Shown: one piece after another, positions 37,408 to 51,687 of the stretch | Position numbering within the stretch: the first letter of the stretch is position 1 | Layout: each line of letters begins with the position of its first letter | Source of the DNA: Diphasiastrum complanatum | Lineage: Eukaryota > Streptophyta > Lycopodiopsida > Lycopodiales > Lycopodiaceae | NCBI GenBank assembly: GCA_029204225.1 | Contig: CM055094.1 | Span: forward strand, 15,628,928-15,692,927 | Direction: 5' to 3' | Length of the DNA: 64,000 bases | Translations under genes and position numbers: made by a program | Notes under the pieces: generated by a model | Seen by the model: only the letters and a program-made list of their open reading frames with translations | Told to the model about the DNA's origin: nothing | Databases searched by the model: none

Positions 37408-38636
37408 TGTTTTGATTGATGCTTGATCAAGATCTATTAGAGTTTGCATCTTATTCATAGAGTAGATGTTGATTTTTCTACATTGACAATGTTGGTGATT
37501 TGTTGTCTTTCTAATCAAAGATCAAGGGACACATTTTGGGTCTTAATGATCTGAAATTTTTCACATGGTATCAAAGCTATTGTTTTTAGGTTATGAAGGA
37601 AGCAATCACATCTATCAAGGATTTGGAAGAGATATCAATGCTAGAGCATGCTAGATTGACTTCTACTCAAAAAACGAGCTCTTTGCATATTTAGATTGGA
37701 TCTTTTGTAGATCAAAACTCAAATTGGGTTTATATACTTGATCAATTCCAATTTCACACTTCACATATTGGATTTGGTAGATTTTTGATGCATTAGAAAA
37801 GCCTAAGTGGTGGCTACAAGATTGCATATCAAGTTTTAGGCAATTGCATGAAGAATTTGAAATATTCAATTTTTTGTGATTTTGTCAAAACCCTAATTTT
37901 GATTGGATCTCTATTTGTGAGATTACTGAACTTCATTTGAGAGTGTTTCAATCTTAGGAAGTGGCAAGAGTCATTATATTGAGGATAGATCATAGGTTGA
38001 TCAAGATGTCACTATTCTATGTGTTGATTTGCTTGATACGAGTGCTAGAAGAGAATTGAGAGGTTCCATATCTTTGTGATTTCTTTTTGGAAACATTTGT
38101 TGTTGTTCAAAAGAGTGCTTTGTGCATTGGAACATGTTGAAAGAGAAGGATCAAGTCATTGCTACATGGCTACATCAAGTGGATACATGTTGGAAGGCAA
38201 TGATAGGCTTACCTTAGGCAACTATTCATTGTGAAAAGTGAGGATGGAATCACTTTTTGAGATGAATGATGTTTTAGGTATTGTTGTAGGTTTGGAGGAG
38301 AGGCCAACAACACAACAAGAACGATTAAGGTATGACAAGAGGGCCAAAAGAGCTCTACATATAATTAAGATGAATGTTACCAATGAACTTCTCAAGGAAG
38401 TTGGTAAGTGTACTTCATCAAGTGAGGCTTGCGAAGCTTTGAAGAAGCTTTATGAATCCAAGTCTACTTATAGAGTGTTGACTCTAAGAAGACAAATCTT
38501 TCAATGTTTGCAAAAGAATGAAGAGAGTCCAAATACTTTTGTTTTGAGAGTAAAAGTTTTGAATGATGAGTTGGCTTGCATTGATGAGAGCATTAAGGCA
38601 CATACAATTTTCACCGTGTCATTACTCTGAATGAAG
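37408..38636 (+). pseudogene. Copia LTR end, primer-binding site and gag fragment
   Basis: TTTTTCACA ends a putative LTR at 37565, and TGGTATCAAAGC (37566-37577) is the primer-binding site. Gag is readable at 38238-38630: MESLFEMNDVLGIV, KRAKRALHIIKMNVTNELL, EACEALKKLYESK and LRRQIFQCLQ. This is the UBN2-type Copia gag. It stops at 38628-38630, before the zinc knuckle. The LTR's left limit is uncertain. Confidence 0.75.
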
Positions 38637-38894
38637 TCAATACTTTAACAATCCAAAATAGATGATTTTTGTTATTTCCAAAGCTAAAAGTGCACCGAGA
38701 CTCCCAACGTTTATTTCATTGAAGTTACCAAACCACTTAGTATTGGAAGCGTTTATAGTGGCGCGATTTTTTCTAGAACCCAATTAAATTTCACGTTGTT
38801 TGTTTTTAAAAGGGCTAAAGATTCAATCTGTTGTAAAACAACAAAGGAATCGACTATCATTGTAGGAAATGAAGATCGAAATGGATATTGAAAC

Positions 38895-39445
38895 TCTTCG
38901 GATGACAACATAAGTTCTCTCTCGACTTATGCTCAACATAAGATCTCTCTCGACCTATGCTCAACAAAAGTGCTCCCTCAACCTATGCTCAACATAAGTC
39001 ATCTCTCGACCTATGCTCAACATAAGTGCTCACTGGACATTTCTCTCGACCTATGCTCAACATAGGTCCTCCCTCGATCTATGCTCAACATAGGCCCTCT
39101 CTCAACCTATGCTCAGCATAAGTGTTCACTGGACATTTCTCTCGACCTATGCTCAGCATAAGTGTTCATTGGACTTATGTTGAGCATAAGTACTCAATGG
39201 ACTCATGGTCAAACCTATGATCAGCATAGGTCCTCATTGGTGACTTATGCTCAACATGAGTGCTCACGGGTTCACACTGGACTTTTGCTAAACATAAGTA
39301 CTCAATAGTCTTATATGCTCAAACCTATGCTCAGCATAGGACTTATGCTCAACATGAATGCTCATGCGTTCGCACGGACTTATGCTCAACATAAGCTTTT
39401 TCACGACCTCATAAAACCTATGCTGAGCATAGGTCGAGAGAAAAC
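38895..39445. repeat. Minisatellite of hairpin-forming units (CTTATGCTCAACATAAG type)
   Basis: About 17 units of a short palindrome, CCTATGCTCAACATAGG or CTTATGCTCAACATAAG, separated by 10-40 bp spacers such as TGCTCACTGGACATTTCTCTC. Most units read in one direction, and two have an inverted loop (ATGTTGAGCAT near 39178, ATGCTGAGCAT near 39421). Both arm versions occur, and in many units the two arms match each other. Spacing is not constant and spacers are not unique, so it is not a CRISPR array. No coding potential. Confidence 0.88.
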
Positions 39446-40120
39446 TTATAAATTAAAACTTAGAAAATAAAAATCTAAATCTAAATTTCTTCTTTAAAAA
39501 ACTATAAAAATTAAAAAGAATTACAAAAAAATTAAGAATTTTTTTTTTAAAATAAAAATCAAAAAGAAATTTTAAAATTTAAAAAAAAACTATAAATAAT
39601 TAAAAATAAATAAATAATTAAGAAACTAACTATAAAATAAAAAAAATTAAAAACTAAAACAATAAAAAAAATTTAAAAAATCACAATTTAGAAACTAAAA
39701 CTTTAAAATTACAAAATTACAAAATTTAATAATTATCAAATTATAAAATAACTTAAAAAAATTAAAAAATTAAAAACCTAAAAATAAAAAATAATTATAA
39801 TATTAAAAATATCAAAACTTAAAAAAAATATTAAAAATTAAAAAAAAATTAAATGTCATAATATTAAAATATCATAAAAGTCCAAAAATATAAATATCAA
39901 ATAAAAAATAAAAAATTAGATTAAAATTCAAAACACTCAAAAATAAAATAAAAAATAATAAAATTTCAAAAATAAAATTTAAAAAATTCAAAGATTCAAA
40001 AATTTTAAATTCAATATCAAAATATAATTTGAATAATATAATAAAAAATCAAAATATACTAACAATTTGATAATTCACAAATAATGTGAAGTGTGTTACA
40101 AACAATTTTTTTTTAGATTA
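39446..40120 (+). repeat. Strongly A-rich low-complexity block
   Basis: About 670 bp made almost only of A with scattered T and few C or G on the plus strand. A T-richer block follows at about 40490-40770. No gene. Confidence 0.85.
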
Positions 40121-40773
40121 AAAAAAATGATATATGAGCTCAAGAATGACTAGACAGATTGTAAAAGATGAAAAAATAAAGTGGTGCGATAATTTGAATG
40201 AAATTCAGATTAGAAGTCTTGTTGCACTTCTAGATTAAAAAAATAACTACTCAATGTCAGACGATGATTTCAACAGCTACAAATTTAGTTACTCAGAATC
40301 AAGTAGTGGCTCCAACATATACAAATGTTGGTAGACATACTAGTTCTTATCCATATAATATAGTTAAAACTTTCTGATTACATTGTAAAAATATTAATCA
40401 AAATTATGTATATGGATATTTTTATCTCTTTTAGAAGATGATTGTATTTATTTTGAAAATGATTCTCTTGAAATTGATTTATGAACATTTTTGTGATATT
40501 TAAGTTTATTGATAATTTATATTAGTTAGGTAACGGATTTTTTTTAGTTTTTTATTTTTAGAATTTTTTAAATGTTAAAATATTAACATTAAATTGCATG
40601 CAAGCAGTTTGAAATTATATCAAAATATTTTAAATTGTATTTTTTTAAATAAAAAATTAAATTTTTTTAAAATTTTAAATTTATTTAATCTAAAAATTAT
40701 TATTTATAATAACAAATTGAAGCCAATTAATGTTTGTATTTTTTGACTTTTTTACTTAAATTTTTTTAAAATA

Positions 40774-41860
40774 TTGTGTTCACTCAGTCCAAATTTGATT
40801 GTGGACATCCAAATTCACCTATTGGTTCACCTTGTTGATGAGGTGGAGCTAGCGGACCCTGTGAGTGCAAGATGGATGTTTTTTTTGGAGCGCTTTATGA
40901 AAGTCCTAAACTTGATTTTATTCGCCAAAAAGTGCATGTCGAAGGTTGGATGGCACAAGAGTCTTTGTTTTACATTACAGAGTATTGACACAATTAAATT
41001 CAGGGGCTCCAGTGGCATGATAGTGATGAGGAGATCAACAAACAAGAGAGCATTCCACAAGGAAAAGGAACGCGTGCGAGATTTTATGAGTGTATGAGAG
41101 ACAAGGTTTGCATGTTCATGTTATACAACATATAAAAATTATCATCTTGGATTGATTTATATGAAAAATCTAAAGATCAATGGAATATTAATAGAACGTA
41201 GTGGCGTCGATCACATAGAGACTAGGCTTTTTCATATGAATTGGAGAAGCTCTCAAATCAATGCAACATTTCTTGGCTATATCAAGCCATGAATGATGCT
41301 TGTGCAAGTGGAAAATGAATATCAAATTCGGAGTGGGATCTTGCGCACGGTTGTAGTTGGCATGTTTGTCTCTAAACTCAAACTCATCATTTATTATATA
41401 TATAGTAATTGCTTTGTTCTTGTAACACAGTATTTCGAAATATAATTTGATATATGCATTTTTCAATATGGTAGTATAGGCGGCATACCGCTCTTTGGTC
41501 TGGTGGACAACAGTTTTGCATTGAATGCATAAAAAAAAAAAAACGACATTCGATTGTGTGGTGATGAAAAGGTTTCATCAAGTCAATCGCAGTAGTTCAA
41601 GGGATACCAGTTTGGTCAAAAGTGACCTCGACTACATTGGAACCATGCAAAAGATATTGGAAGTCGACTATAGATCTTTAGAGATCTTTTTGTTCGATGT
41701 TAAATGGTTTCACATTAGGGGATATTAGAACTCAAAATGGGCCCTTTGTCAAGATGCTTTTTTTTTGACTTCGCACGCTTTCAACACTTATGTGTCCCAA
41801 TCAATGGTGTCCATCTGTGACGAACTGTAATAGTGGTTGATGGACGGAAATTCTTTTTGC
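40774..41860 (+). pseudogene. CACTA transposase C-terminal remnant (DUF4218 and DUF4216 segments)
   Basis: DUF4218-like segment at about 40785-40910: PNLIVDIQIHLLVHLVDE and SARWMFFLERFMKVL. DUF4216-like segment at about 41610-41720: LDYIGTMQKILEVDYR and FDVKWFHI. The order agrees with TNP2-type proteins. Frameshifts and stops between them show decay. Confidence 0.75.
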
Positions 41861-42364
41861 CTTTCCTGGCCAAATTTTTGTGATTTTCAAATATCCCGCC
41901 GGGCAGAACAAACGATTGTGATTGGACCACATTTACATTCAACTATGACATAGCATGCTTGAGTGCATTGTTTTCAACACTAGTGTGTTACACATAATTA
42001 AGCAATTGTTGATTTGCACGTTGCAATTGTTGATTAGCAAACTGTAATTGCTGATTAAGACAAGCCGAGGGTTCATAAGAAGTGAAGAGCATATGGTGGT
42101 AGATAGTCAACGAGAATTAGAACGATTGATTTTGTTGACTAGTTGCCACTCTATTGGCCAAGCCAAAATATGCATCCTTAATGGGGCTTCTAAGAGTTTC
42201 ATGTTATTGACTTTGTTTGTATTGTTTACTTTAGACGTTGTGTACATAATAAAGAGCATCAATTACAATGTTGAGATATCAATATAAAAAATCTACACTA
42301 CAACCTAGTAGCAATTGAACCCACAATTATTAACAAAAGGCAATAACTTGCATGAACATAATGT

Positions 42365-42380
42365 GAGTTAACTATATATG
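42365..42380. repeat. Target-site duplication of SINE copy 2, left
   Basis: GAGTTAACTATATATG, repeated exactly at 42462-42477. Confidence 0.9.
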
Positions 42381-42461
42381 CTTCTTGGTTTCCAAGGGAG
42401 GTTCGAACTTGGGACCAAAGAAACTTTGGATGCCAAGCTAACCAACTAGGCCAACCCCTTT
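42381..42461 (-). mobile_element. Small tRNA-derived SINE, copy 2, 81 bp with perfect 16-bp duplication
   Basis: The minus strand has a perfect A-box fit (TGGCCTAGTTGG), a B-box fit (AGTTCGAACCTC) about 46 bases later, and the family end CCAAGAAG. Perfect 16-bp direct repeats flank it (42365-42380 and 42462-42477). There is no poly-A tail and no extra body beyond the tRNA-like part. Whether it is a real SINE family or repeated retroposition of one tRNA-like RNA cannot be told from here, but a third copy end lies at 43284-43313. Confidence 0.82.
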
Positions 42462-42477
42462 GAGTTAACTATATATG
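42462..42477. repeat. Target-site duplication of SINE copy 2, right
   Basis: GAGTTAACTATATATG, identical to 42365-42380. Confidence 0.9.
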
Positions 42478-42870
42478 AAGATGCATTTTGCTAAATGTTT
42501 ATACAAGCAAAAAAAAAAGTGCATGCAAGGAAAGAGTTGTAGCTAGTAGACTTGTTTGCCAATGATTTTAAATTGCATATATGACCATTTTTTTGTTCAA
42601 GGTTGCCACCATTGGACCTACATCATGGCTAGAACTTGTGAGAAGAATGCAAAATTGGAGTTATTTTTAAAAAAGCATGGTGCAACTTTGATCACGCGTG
42701 TGATGTGACAAACTAGGTGGCTATGGTATGCCATGTCCATGCATAAGGTGAAACGTATTTCCCATTACATATATGTTATTATGTGAATTTATAAATATAA
42801 CCAATTTGAATTCTTTTTTTGATTTCACGATTCAATCAATGTAGATCATTGTCACTTATGACTAGAACGT

Positions 42871-43206
42871 TTGAGCTTAGGTGTTTTTTGGGAGCTATTA
42901 AATCATGTCATGGTTGCTCACCTGGAGAAGCTTTACACATTTAAAGGTTTTATAGATGATGAAGCACAAGAAAATCAGATGTTGATTCACATTGTATGGA
43001 GTGGACATTCAAATGTAAAGTTGTACATTCATGATATGAAGTACTCTTTGTCTAACATTGAAAATGCTATTCTTGAAAGTGATAGGGAAAGGTCATCTCC
43101 ATATAAAAGAAGTGATTGGAAGAAGCTTGTAGGCTATGATGGAGTGGGCATGGGTAGGGTGTTGCTCCTTGATTATCCGAGAGCATCATTCTCTAAGTGT
43201 TTGTGA
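42871..43206 (+). other. Unrecognised open stretch (111 codons)
   Basis: Open from ATG, with moderately protein-like composition (IVWSGHSNVKLYIHDMKYSL and SDWKKLVGYDGVGMGR). I do not recognise it. The surroundings are transposon relics, so decayed transposon sequence is the likeliest reading. Confidence 0.2.
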
Positions 43207-43283
43207 AGACCATATACCTAATATATGAAGCAAAAAATAAATTTAGTAATATGCACATAGTGGGTAGAAAACATCTTCTTGGT

Positions 43284-43313
43284 GAATGCTTCTTGGTTTT
43301 CAAGGGGAGGCTC
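43284..43313 (-). mobile_element. SINE fragment, 3' end only
   Basis: Shares GCTTCTTGGTTTTCAAGG and GGAGGCTC with the SINE copies at 26451 and 42381, then stops. It is a truncated third member. Confidence 0.55.
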
Positions 43314-46887
<3,574 letters not shown>

Positions 46888-47172
46888 TTAGGGGGAGTGT
46901 TAGATTTCATTCTTTAAATCACTTGTAATGTGTTTAGTCTGCAGTTTTCCTCACATTGTTGAGAAAGTGTCGAATGTATCGAGACCGTCTGCAGAAATAC
47001 ACGCATTGTCAAAACAATTTAAAATTCGACTAGAGAAACTCGAGAATTTTTTGAAGAGAGAGAGCTTCATTTGCCTCCTCGCCATTCTCACTAAGGTGTT
47101 TCCAAGCCCAGTGAAGAGGACTGCCTTGCAAAATGAAAAGTCGACGAATTTCATGCGATCCCCTATTTGAGT
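46888..47172 (+). mobile_element. Possible Copia polypurine tract and 3' LTR start
   Basis: AGGGGGAG followed by TGTTAGATTTC is the usual layout of a Copia polypurine tract and 3' LTR. No matching 5' LTR was found and the right end is not defined. Confidence 0.4.
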
Positions 47173-47784
47173 GGAGAACATTGCACGCCATGAAAATCTA
47201 GCTAATTTTCAAGATTTGCAATTCAATGGTATCTCAGCCGCAGAGGGTACTCCTCATGACCATCTCCAAACCAACGTATCTTTGGAGAGCCGAATCCCCA
47301 CATTGTAGCCTCCGGTGGATGCAATTTGCATGAGATTCTCTGAGCAAGAAAAACTAAGGAAAAAGAAGACACATATCCAGCCCATGGGGCCCTGCTCTAA
47401 GTGTGACATAGTGTCAATATTGGTCCCGTTGAAATCTCCCCATGGAAAAGTGCATGGTCTAAGTGACATTTTGTTGCCAACAATGAGAAAGAATATATCA
47501 CAAAAATTGTCTAAAGATCAGGTGCACTTGCCTAAACTGTCCAAAAATTGCCAATTAGATTTTGTCACTTTTAAGTGAGTTACAACTTTGAACATCAAAA
47601 TAGATTTTTAACTTTTTTTTATATTCAACCGCTTTCCTTAAGGCAAAAGTTTTTGTGAAGAAATTGATTATTCCATACCCGTGTACAAAGCCTTCGACAC
47701 ATAAGTTTGTGTAAATTGCATAGCCTTTTGTGCGAAAGGCTTTGCAAATCTAGGAAAAAACACATCTGGAAGGGCCCTTAGCAA

Positions 47785-47915
47785 GGGAAGGGCCTTACGG
47801 ATAAGGGCCATTCCCCTCAACCAACAAGGGAAGGGCCTTTCGGATAAGGGCGATTGGGCGTGCCCGTGCCCAGCAAGTCTATCTCGCCATCGCCATCGCC
47901 ATCGCCATCGCTGGA
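47785..47915 (+). promoter_or_regulatory. Upstream region of the PPR gene with short repeats
   Basis: A unit of about 50 bp with AAGGGAAGGGCCTT and CGGATAAGGGC occurs twice (about 47791 and 47846). It is followed by (CATCGC)n at about 47885-47912, ending 66 bp before the PPR start. GGGCC/TGGGC-type motifs are common in plant promoters of organelle-related genes; a regulatory role is inferred. Confidence 0.4.
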
Positions 47916-47980
47916 TCAAAGCAATCAAGCCTAGAAGATGTGATCTGTGAAGAGATCATTCGCCCAACTGATCGCTTCAG

Positions 47981-50086
47981 ATGATGGATCCCACAGCGCT
48001 GTTAGTCATTTCGGGGAAAGGCAGCAGACCAAGTGGTGCCATTGCAATCAGTAAGAAGTTTGTGAAGTCTGGTGCTGATCCCGGCTTGTTGGAAGGTGGT
48101 AAGAGCAGGCAGCAGGATCGCAAAATTGGTGTGGAGCCTCAAAAATGTATGGCGGATCAATTGGCAGCAAATTTGAATGTGAGAAAGCTGCTGGACGGAA
48201 GGCCTGGGGTTGCCTGCTTGGCCTCTCTCTTGAAGCGCTGCAGCCAGGCAAAGGCCTTGTCGGATGGTAAACTTGTGCATGCCCACATTACGAAGAATAA
48301 TTTGGATCGTAATACTTTTATAGGAAACTGGCTTGTGAAAATGTATGGCGATTGTGGTAGCATAGGCGATGCCAGAAGGGTTTTCGACAACCTCACTAGC
48401 CCTAATTTGTATTCATGGAATATACTGATGAGCGCTTATACCAGGAATGGTTGTTGCAAAGAGACTATGGAGTGTTTTGATCGGATGCAGCTTCATGGAG
48501 TCAAGCCAAATCAGATTAGTTTTGTTTGTGCTCTTGATGCATGTGCCAGTGAAGCTGCCCTTGACAAGGGGCGGCAGATTCATGCCCTACTTGCTAATAG
48601 CGAATACGAGAGAGAGGTGGTTGTTGCAACCACATTGGTAAATATGTATGGAAAATGTGGCAGTCTGAAGGAGGCAAGGAGTTTTTTTGATCGAATGCTT
48701 AAAAGGAATGTTGTGTCTTGGAACGCCATGATCTCAGCCTACGCGCAGAATGGGCATAGCAAGGAAGCCCTAGAAATTTTCGATCGGATGCAACGTGATG
48801 GATTTAACCCAGATGAAGTCACATTTGTCTGTGCCCTTGATGCTTGTGCTGGTCTGGCTGCTCTTGATAAGGGGCTAGAGATTCATGCAGCCATTGTAAG
48901 CAATGGATATAACAGGCTTTTAGCTGTAGGAAATGCCCTGGTCAGTATGTATGGCAAGTGTAGGAGCCCTGAGGATGCAAGCAAGGTGTTCGCCCAAATG
49001 CCAGATCGTGATGTTGTTTCTTGGAATGCGATGATTACAGCTTGCACTCAGAATGGACAGGGAAAGGAGGCCTTAACATTGTTCGATTGGATGCAGTGCG
49101 ACGGGCTCAAGCCAGATCCAATCACTTTGGTCTGTGCCCTTGATGCTTGTGCAAGTCAAGCTGCTCTTGAGAAGGGACAGCAGATCCATGCTGCGATTGT
49201 CGAGGGAGGATATGAGGGTCAGGTTGTAGTTGGGACTGCCCTAATCAATATGTATGGCAAGTGTGGAAGGTTGGAAGATGCAAGGAGTATCTTTGGCCGA
49301 ATGCCTCATAGGAATGTAGTTTCGTGGAGTGCAATGATCTCGGCATGTGCTCGAAATGGGCATGGTGAAGAAGCCTTGAATCTATTTGATCAGATGCAAG
49401 GCAATGGGTTCAAGCCAGACTCAGTTGCCTTTGTCTGTGCCCTTGATGCCTGTGCCAGCTTGGCTTCTCTTGAGAAGGGGCAGGAGATCCATGCTACTAT
49501 CATGGATGGAAGCTTTGAGACCCATGTTGTTGTGGGGAATGCCCTGGTTAATATGTATGGAAAGTGTGGGAGTTTGGAAGAAGCCATGAGCGTTTTTGGT
49601 CGAATGCCTCATCGGGATGTCGTTTCCTGGAATGCTATGATTGCAGCATTTGCCCATAATGGCCATGGCAATGAGGCCCTGGATTGTTTCATGCAAATGC
49701 AGCGCAGTAGATTCAAGCCAGACCATGTCACTTTTCTCAGTGTTCTTGCTGCATGTAGCCATACAGGGAAAGTTGATGATGCTAAATATTACTTCTCTTC
49801 CATGAGTCAAGACCATGGCGTAGGACAGAAGATGGAGCATTATGTGTGTTTTATTGATATACTAGGTCGAGCAGGCAGATTGGATGATGCAGAAAATCTG
49901 ATCAACAATATGCCATTTGAAAATAAGGCAAGAGTGTGGTTGTGCTTGCTTGGTGCCTGCAGACTTCATGGTGACGTGGAACGTGGAATACGTGCTGCAA
50001 GCCATGTCTTGAAATCGGATCCAGAGAATGCTGCTCCATATCTGCTTCTATCCAACATCTATGCAGCAGCTGGGAGGTTAGGATGA
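47981..50086 (+). CDS. PLS-class pentatricopeptide-repeat protein, intronless, frameshifted in the E motif
   Basis: PLS-type PPR proteins bind organellar RNA and usually guide C-to-U editing, with E or DYW domains supplying or recruiting the deaminase. The 701-codon frame has about 90 N-terminal residues without repeats, then an array whose blocks of about 101 residues (P, L and S motifs, 303 bp) recur almost unchanged. VVSWNAMI or a close variant falls near residues 244, 345, 446 and 547, and CALDACAS-type motifs recur in step. A C-terminal E-like segment (VWLCLLGACRLHGDVERG) leads to LLLSNIYAAAGR, where one extra base around 50078 gives a stop. Read in the next frame, the sequence continues DDAKNLLNYKALL for about 35 residues and stops without a DYW domain. 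It could be an E-type protein that lost its end, or a young pseudogene. The target organelle is not clear from the N-terminus. Confidence 0.88.
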   Translation: MMDPTALLVISGKGSRPSGAIAISKKFVKSGADPGLLEGGKSRQQDRKIGVEPQKCMADQLAANLNVRKLLDGRPGVACLASLLKRCSQAKALSDGKLVHAHITKNNLDRNTFIGNWLVKMYGDCGSIGDARRVFDNLTSPNLYSWNILMSAYTRNGCCKETMECFDRMQLHGVKPNQISFVCALDACASEAALDKGRQIHALLANSEYEREVVVATTLVNMYGKCGSLKEARSFFDRMLKRNVVSWNAMISAYAQNGHSKEALEIFDRMQRDGFNPDEVTFVCALDACAGLAALDKGLEIHAAIVSNGYNRLLAVGNALVSMYGKCRSPEDASKVFAQMPDRDVVSWNAMITACTQNGQGKEALTLFDWMQCDGLKPDPITLVCALDACASQAALEKGQQIHAAIVEGGYEGQVVVGTALINMYGKCGRLEDARSIFGRMPHRNVVSWSAMISACARNGHGEEALNLFDQMQGNGFKPDSVAFVCALDACASLASLEKGQEIHATIMDGSFETHVVVGNALVNMYGKCGSLEEAMSVFGRMPHRDVVSWNAMIAAFAHNGHGNEALDCFMQMQRSRFKPDHVTFLSVLAACSHTGKVDDAKYYFSSMSQDHGVGQKMEHYVCFIDILGRAGRLDDAENLINNMPFENKARVWLCLLGACRLHGDVERGIRAASHVLKSDPENAAPYLLLSNIYAAAGRLG

Positions 50087-50208
50087 TGCCAAAAACTTGC
50101 TCAACTACAAAGCATTATTGTCTGAAAATGCCTTGGCATCATTTACTCGGTGTGCAATTCTGATCCCTGAAATGTTATTTGTAAATAAATCTAAGGTCTA
50201 GCTGTACT

Positions 50209-50345
50209 TTCTTGGTTCCTATGGAGTTCATGGCACCGTGGAATAGGGGGTCCGTGCTGCAAGCCATTCCTTGAAATCAGTTTCAGAAAAGGCTGCTCAA
50301 ATCTTTCTTCTATTCAACATTCATGTTGCAGCTGAGAGGTCATCT
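50209..50345 (+). repeat. Decayed tandem duplicate of the PPR E-motif region
   Basis: It matches 49949-50085 in order, with GTGCTGCAAGCCAT, TTGAAATC and TTCTATTCAACAT sites in common, at about 260 bp distance. It has several substitutions and indels and cannot encode the motif. It shows that the gene's 3' end was partly duplicated. Confidence 0.8.
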
Positions 50346-51687
50346 CTGAAGAAGCTTAGACATTACTTATTGGTGCAAAACGAGCAGCATTATGAATCTG
50401 TTCTCTCTTTTCTATGCATGAAGATAGCACCATAGTTCCCACAAATCTTGATTTCCAGGTCAAATGAGTCGAATTGGAAAGAATTGGCCAAATTTTTATT
50501 ATGAAAGTCCAACCAATTCAAGTTGGAAAGAATCAGCACAATTTTTTTTCTTTGTCCCGAAGGTGCCTGACTGCTATTCATTTGGGGTTTTGCATGTTGG
50601 CCTTTAGAGAACCCGGACAAGAAGCCGGAGGGTACTGCAGGCTATAGCCTAGGAGCAGAGTTCAGACTGCAATGCAAAGTACCCCGCAGATCAAGGATAC
50701 GGACCTTGGACTAAAGCTAGATAATAAACTGTATTGTTTACTGTGGAGATCAAGATCATTGCTTTCATATTACATGATGTATCCAGACTACATTGTATCA
50801 TGCACGAGGTAAATGCATGATAATTCTATGTTTTGGCCTTTGAAGTCAATACTGAGTAGTCACATGATGATTGCTTTATGCGGATAATGGACCGAAGACC
50901 GTATACAAACACATTCTCAACATTCCGATAAATCAAGTCCCAGAGTACAAAATCAACATGGGAACGGCATTGGAATCACAACCGAACGAGCATTATCCAC
51001 ATTTTGTTCCAAGTCTGTGTTGTAAAAAGCACCTTAGAAATTTGAAAGTTGTCCATTGTGGTGAAGGTGCCACATTGGGAATATGTTTTTGTCAGAGAGG
51101 TGATCAATGAGTCATTCGCTATTTTGATCTGAATTTGAAAGTTGAAACCTGTGTAAACGTAGTCTTAACCCAAAAAGCCAAGTGTTATTTTTGACTGTAA
51201 AATTGAAGTTATTTAAAGATTGTAATTAGTTTACAAGTTGAACCAATTCTTTCTGATTCAAAAAGTCAAGAGGCAGATTCTAAATCAGCCAAATCATCAT
51301 TTCAGTGCGGTCAGATATAGTTGGTTATGGAGTGGGTGGCAATCTTAGTCGACACCTAGACCAGGGAAGGTGTGTAAATTTGACACCGGCAAATTCACTT
51401 CTGAGATAAGGAAGCAACAAAGTCTTGCATGCAATCAGAACACAATAGTTCCCTTCAAGATCTACTGGTTCCACATTCCCAAGGACAACTTTCAGCAATT
51501 CTGACAAAAGGAAAGGTTGATTTGATTGTCATGTTGCTTGAAAATAATGCCAATATACCATTGAATTTAAGCTGGTTTTGATTTTGAAGCTATTTTTTTT
51601 CTTATAATATATTTTCATTCATTTTATCATTGCTTTTTGGATTGTAAAATCTGAAATTGACACCACAAACAAATATCTGTAATTTGA
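50346..51687. other. No gene recognised
   Basis: AT-rich intergenic sequence downstream of the PPR gene. Open stretches up to 79 codons without recognisable content. Confidence 0.4.

Noticed and set aside
38895-39445. CRISPR-like array
   Set aside because: The repeats are palindromic but spacing and spacers are irregular and repetitive, units occur in both orientations, and the genome is a plant nuclear one. It is a minisatellite.
42381-42461. Functional tRNA gene
   Set aside because: It has A and B boxes, but the perfect 16-bp flanking duplication and related copies with the same fixed end show a retroposed element. I could not draw a convincing anticodon arm.
48002-49840. Antisense and shifted open frames within the PPR gene
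   Set aside because: They are shadows of a strongly repetitive coding sequence and have no independent similarity.
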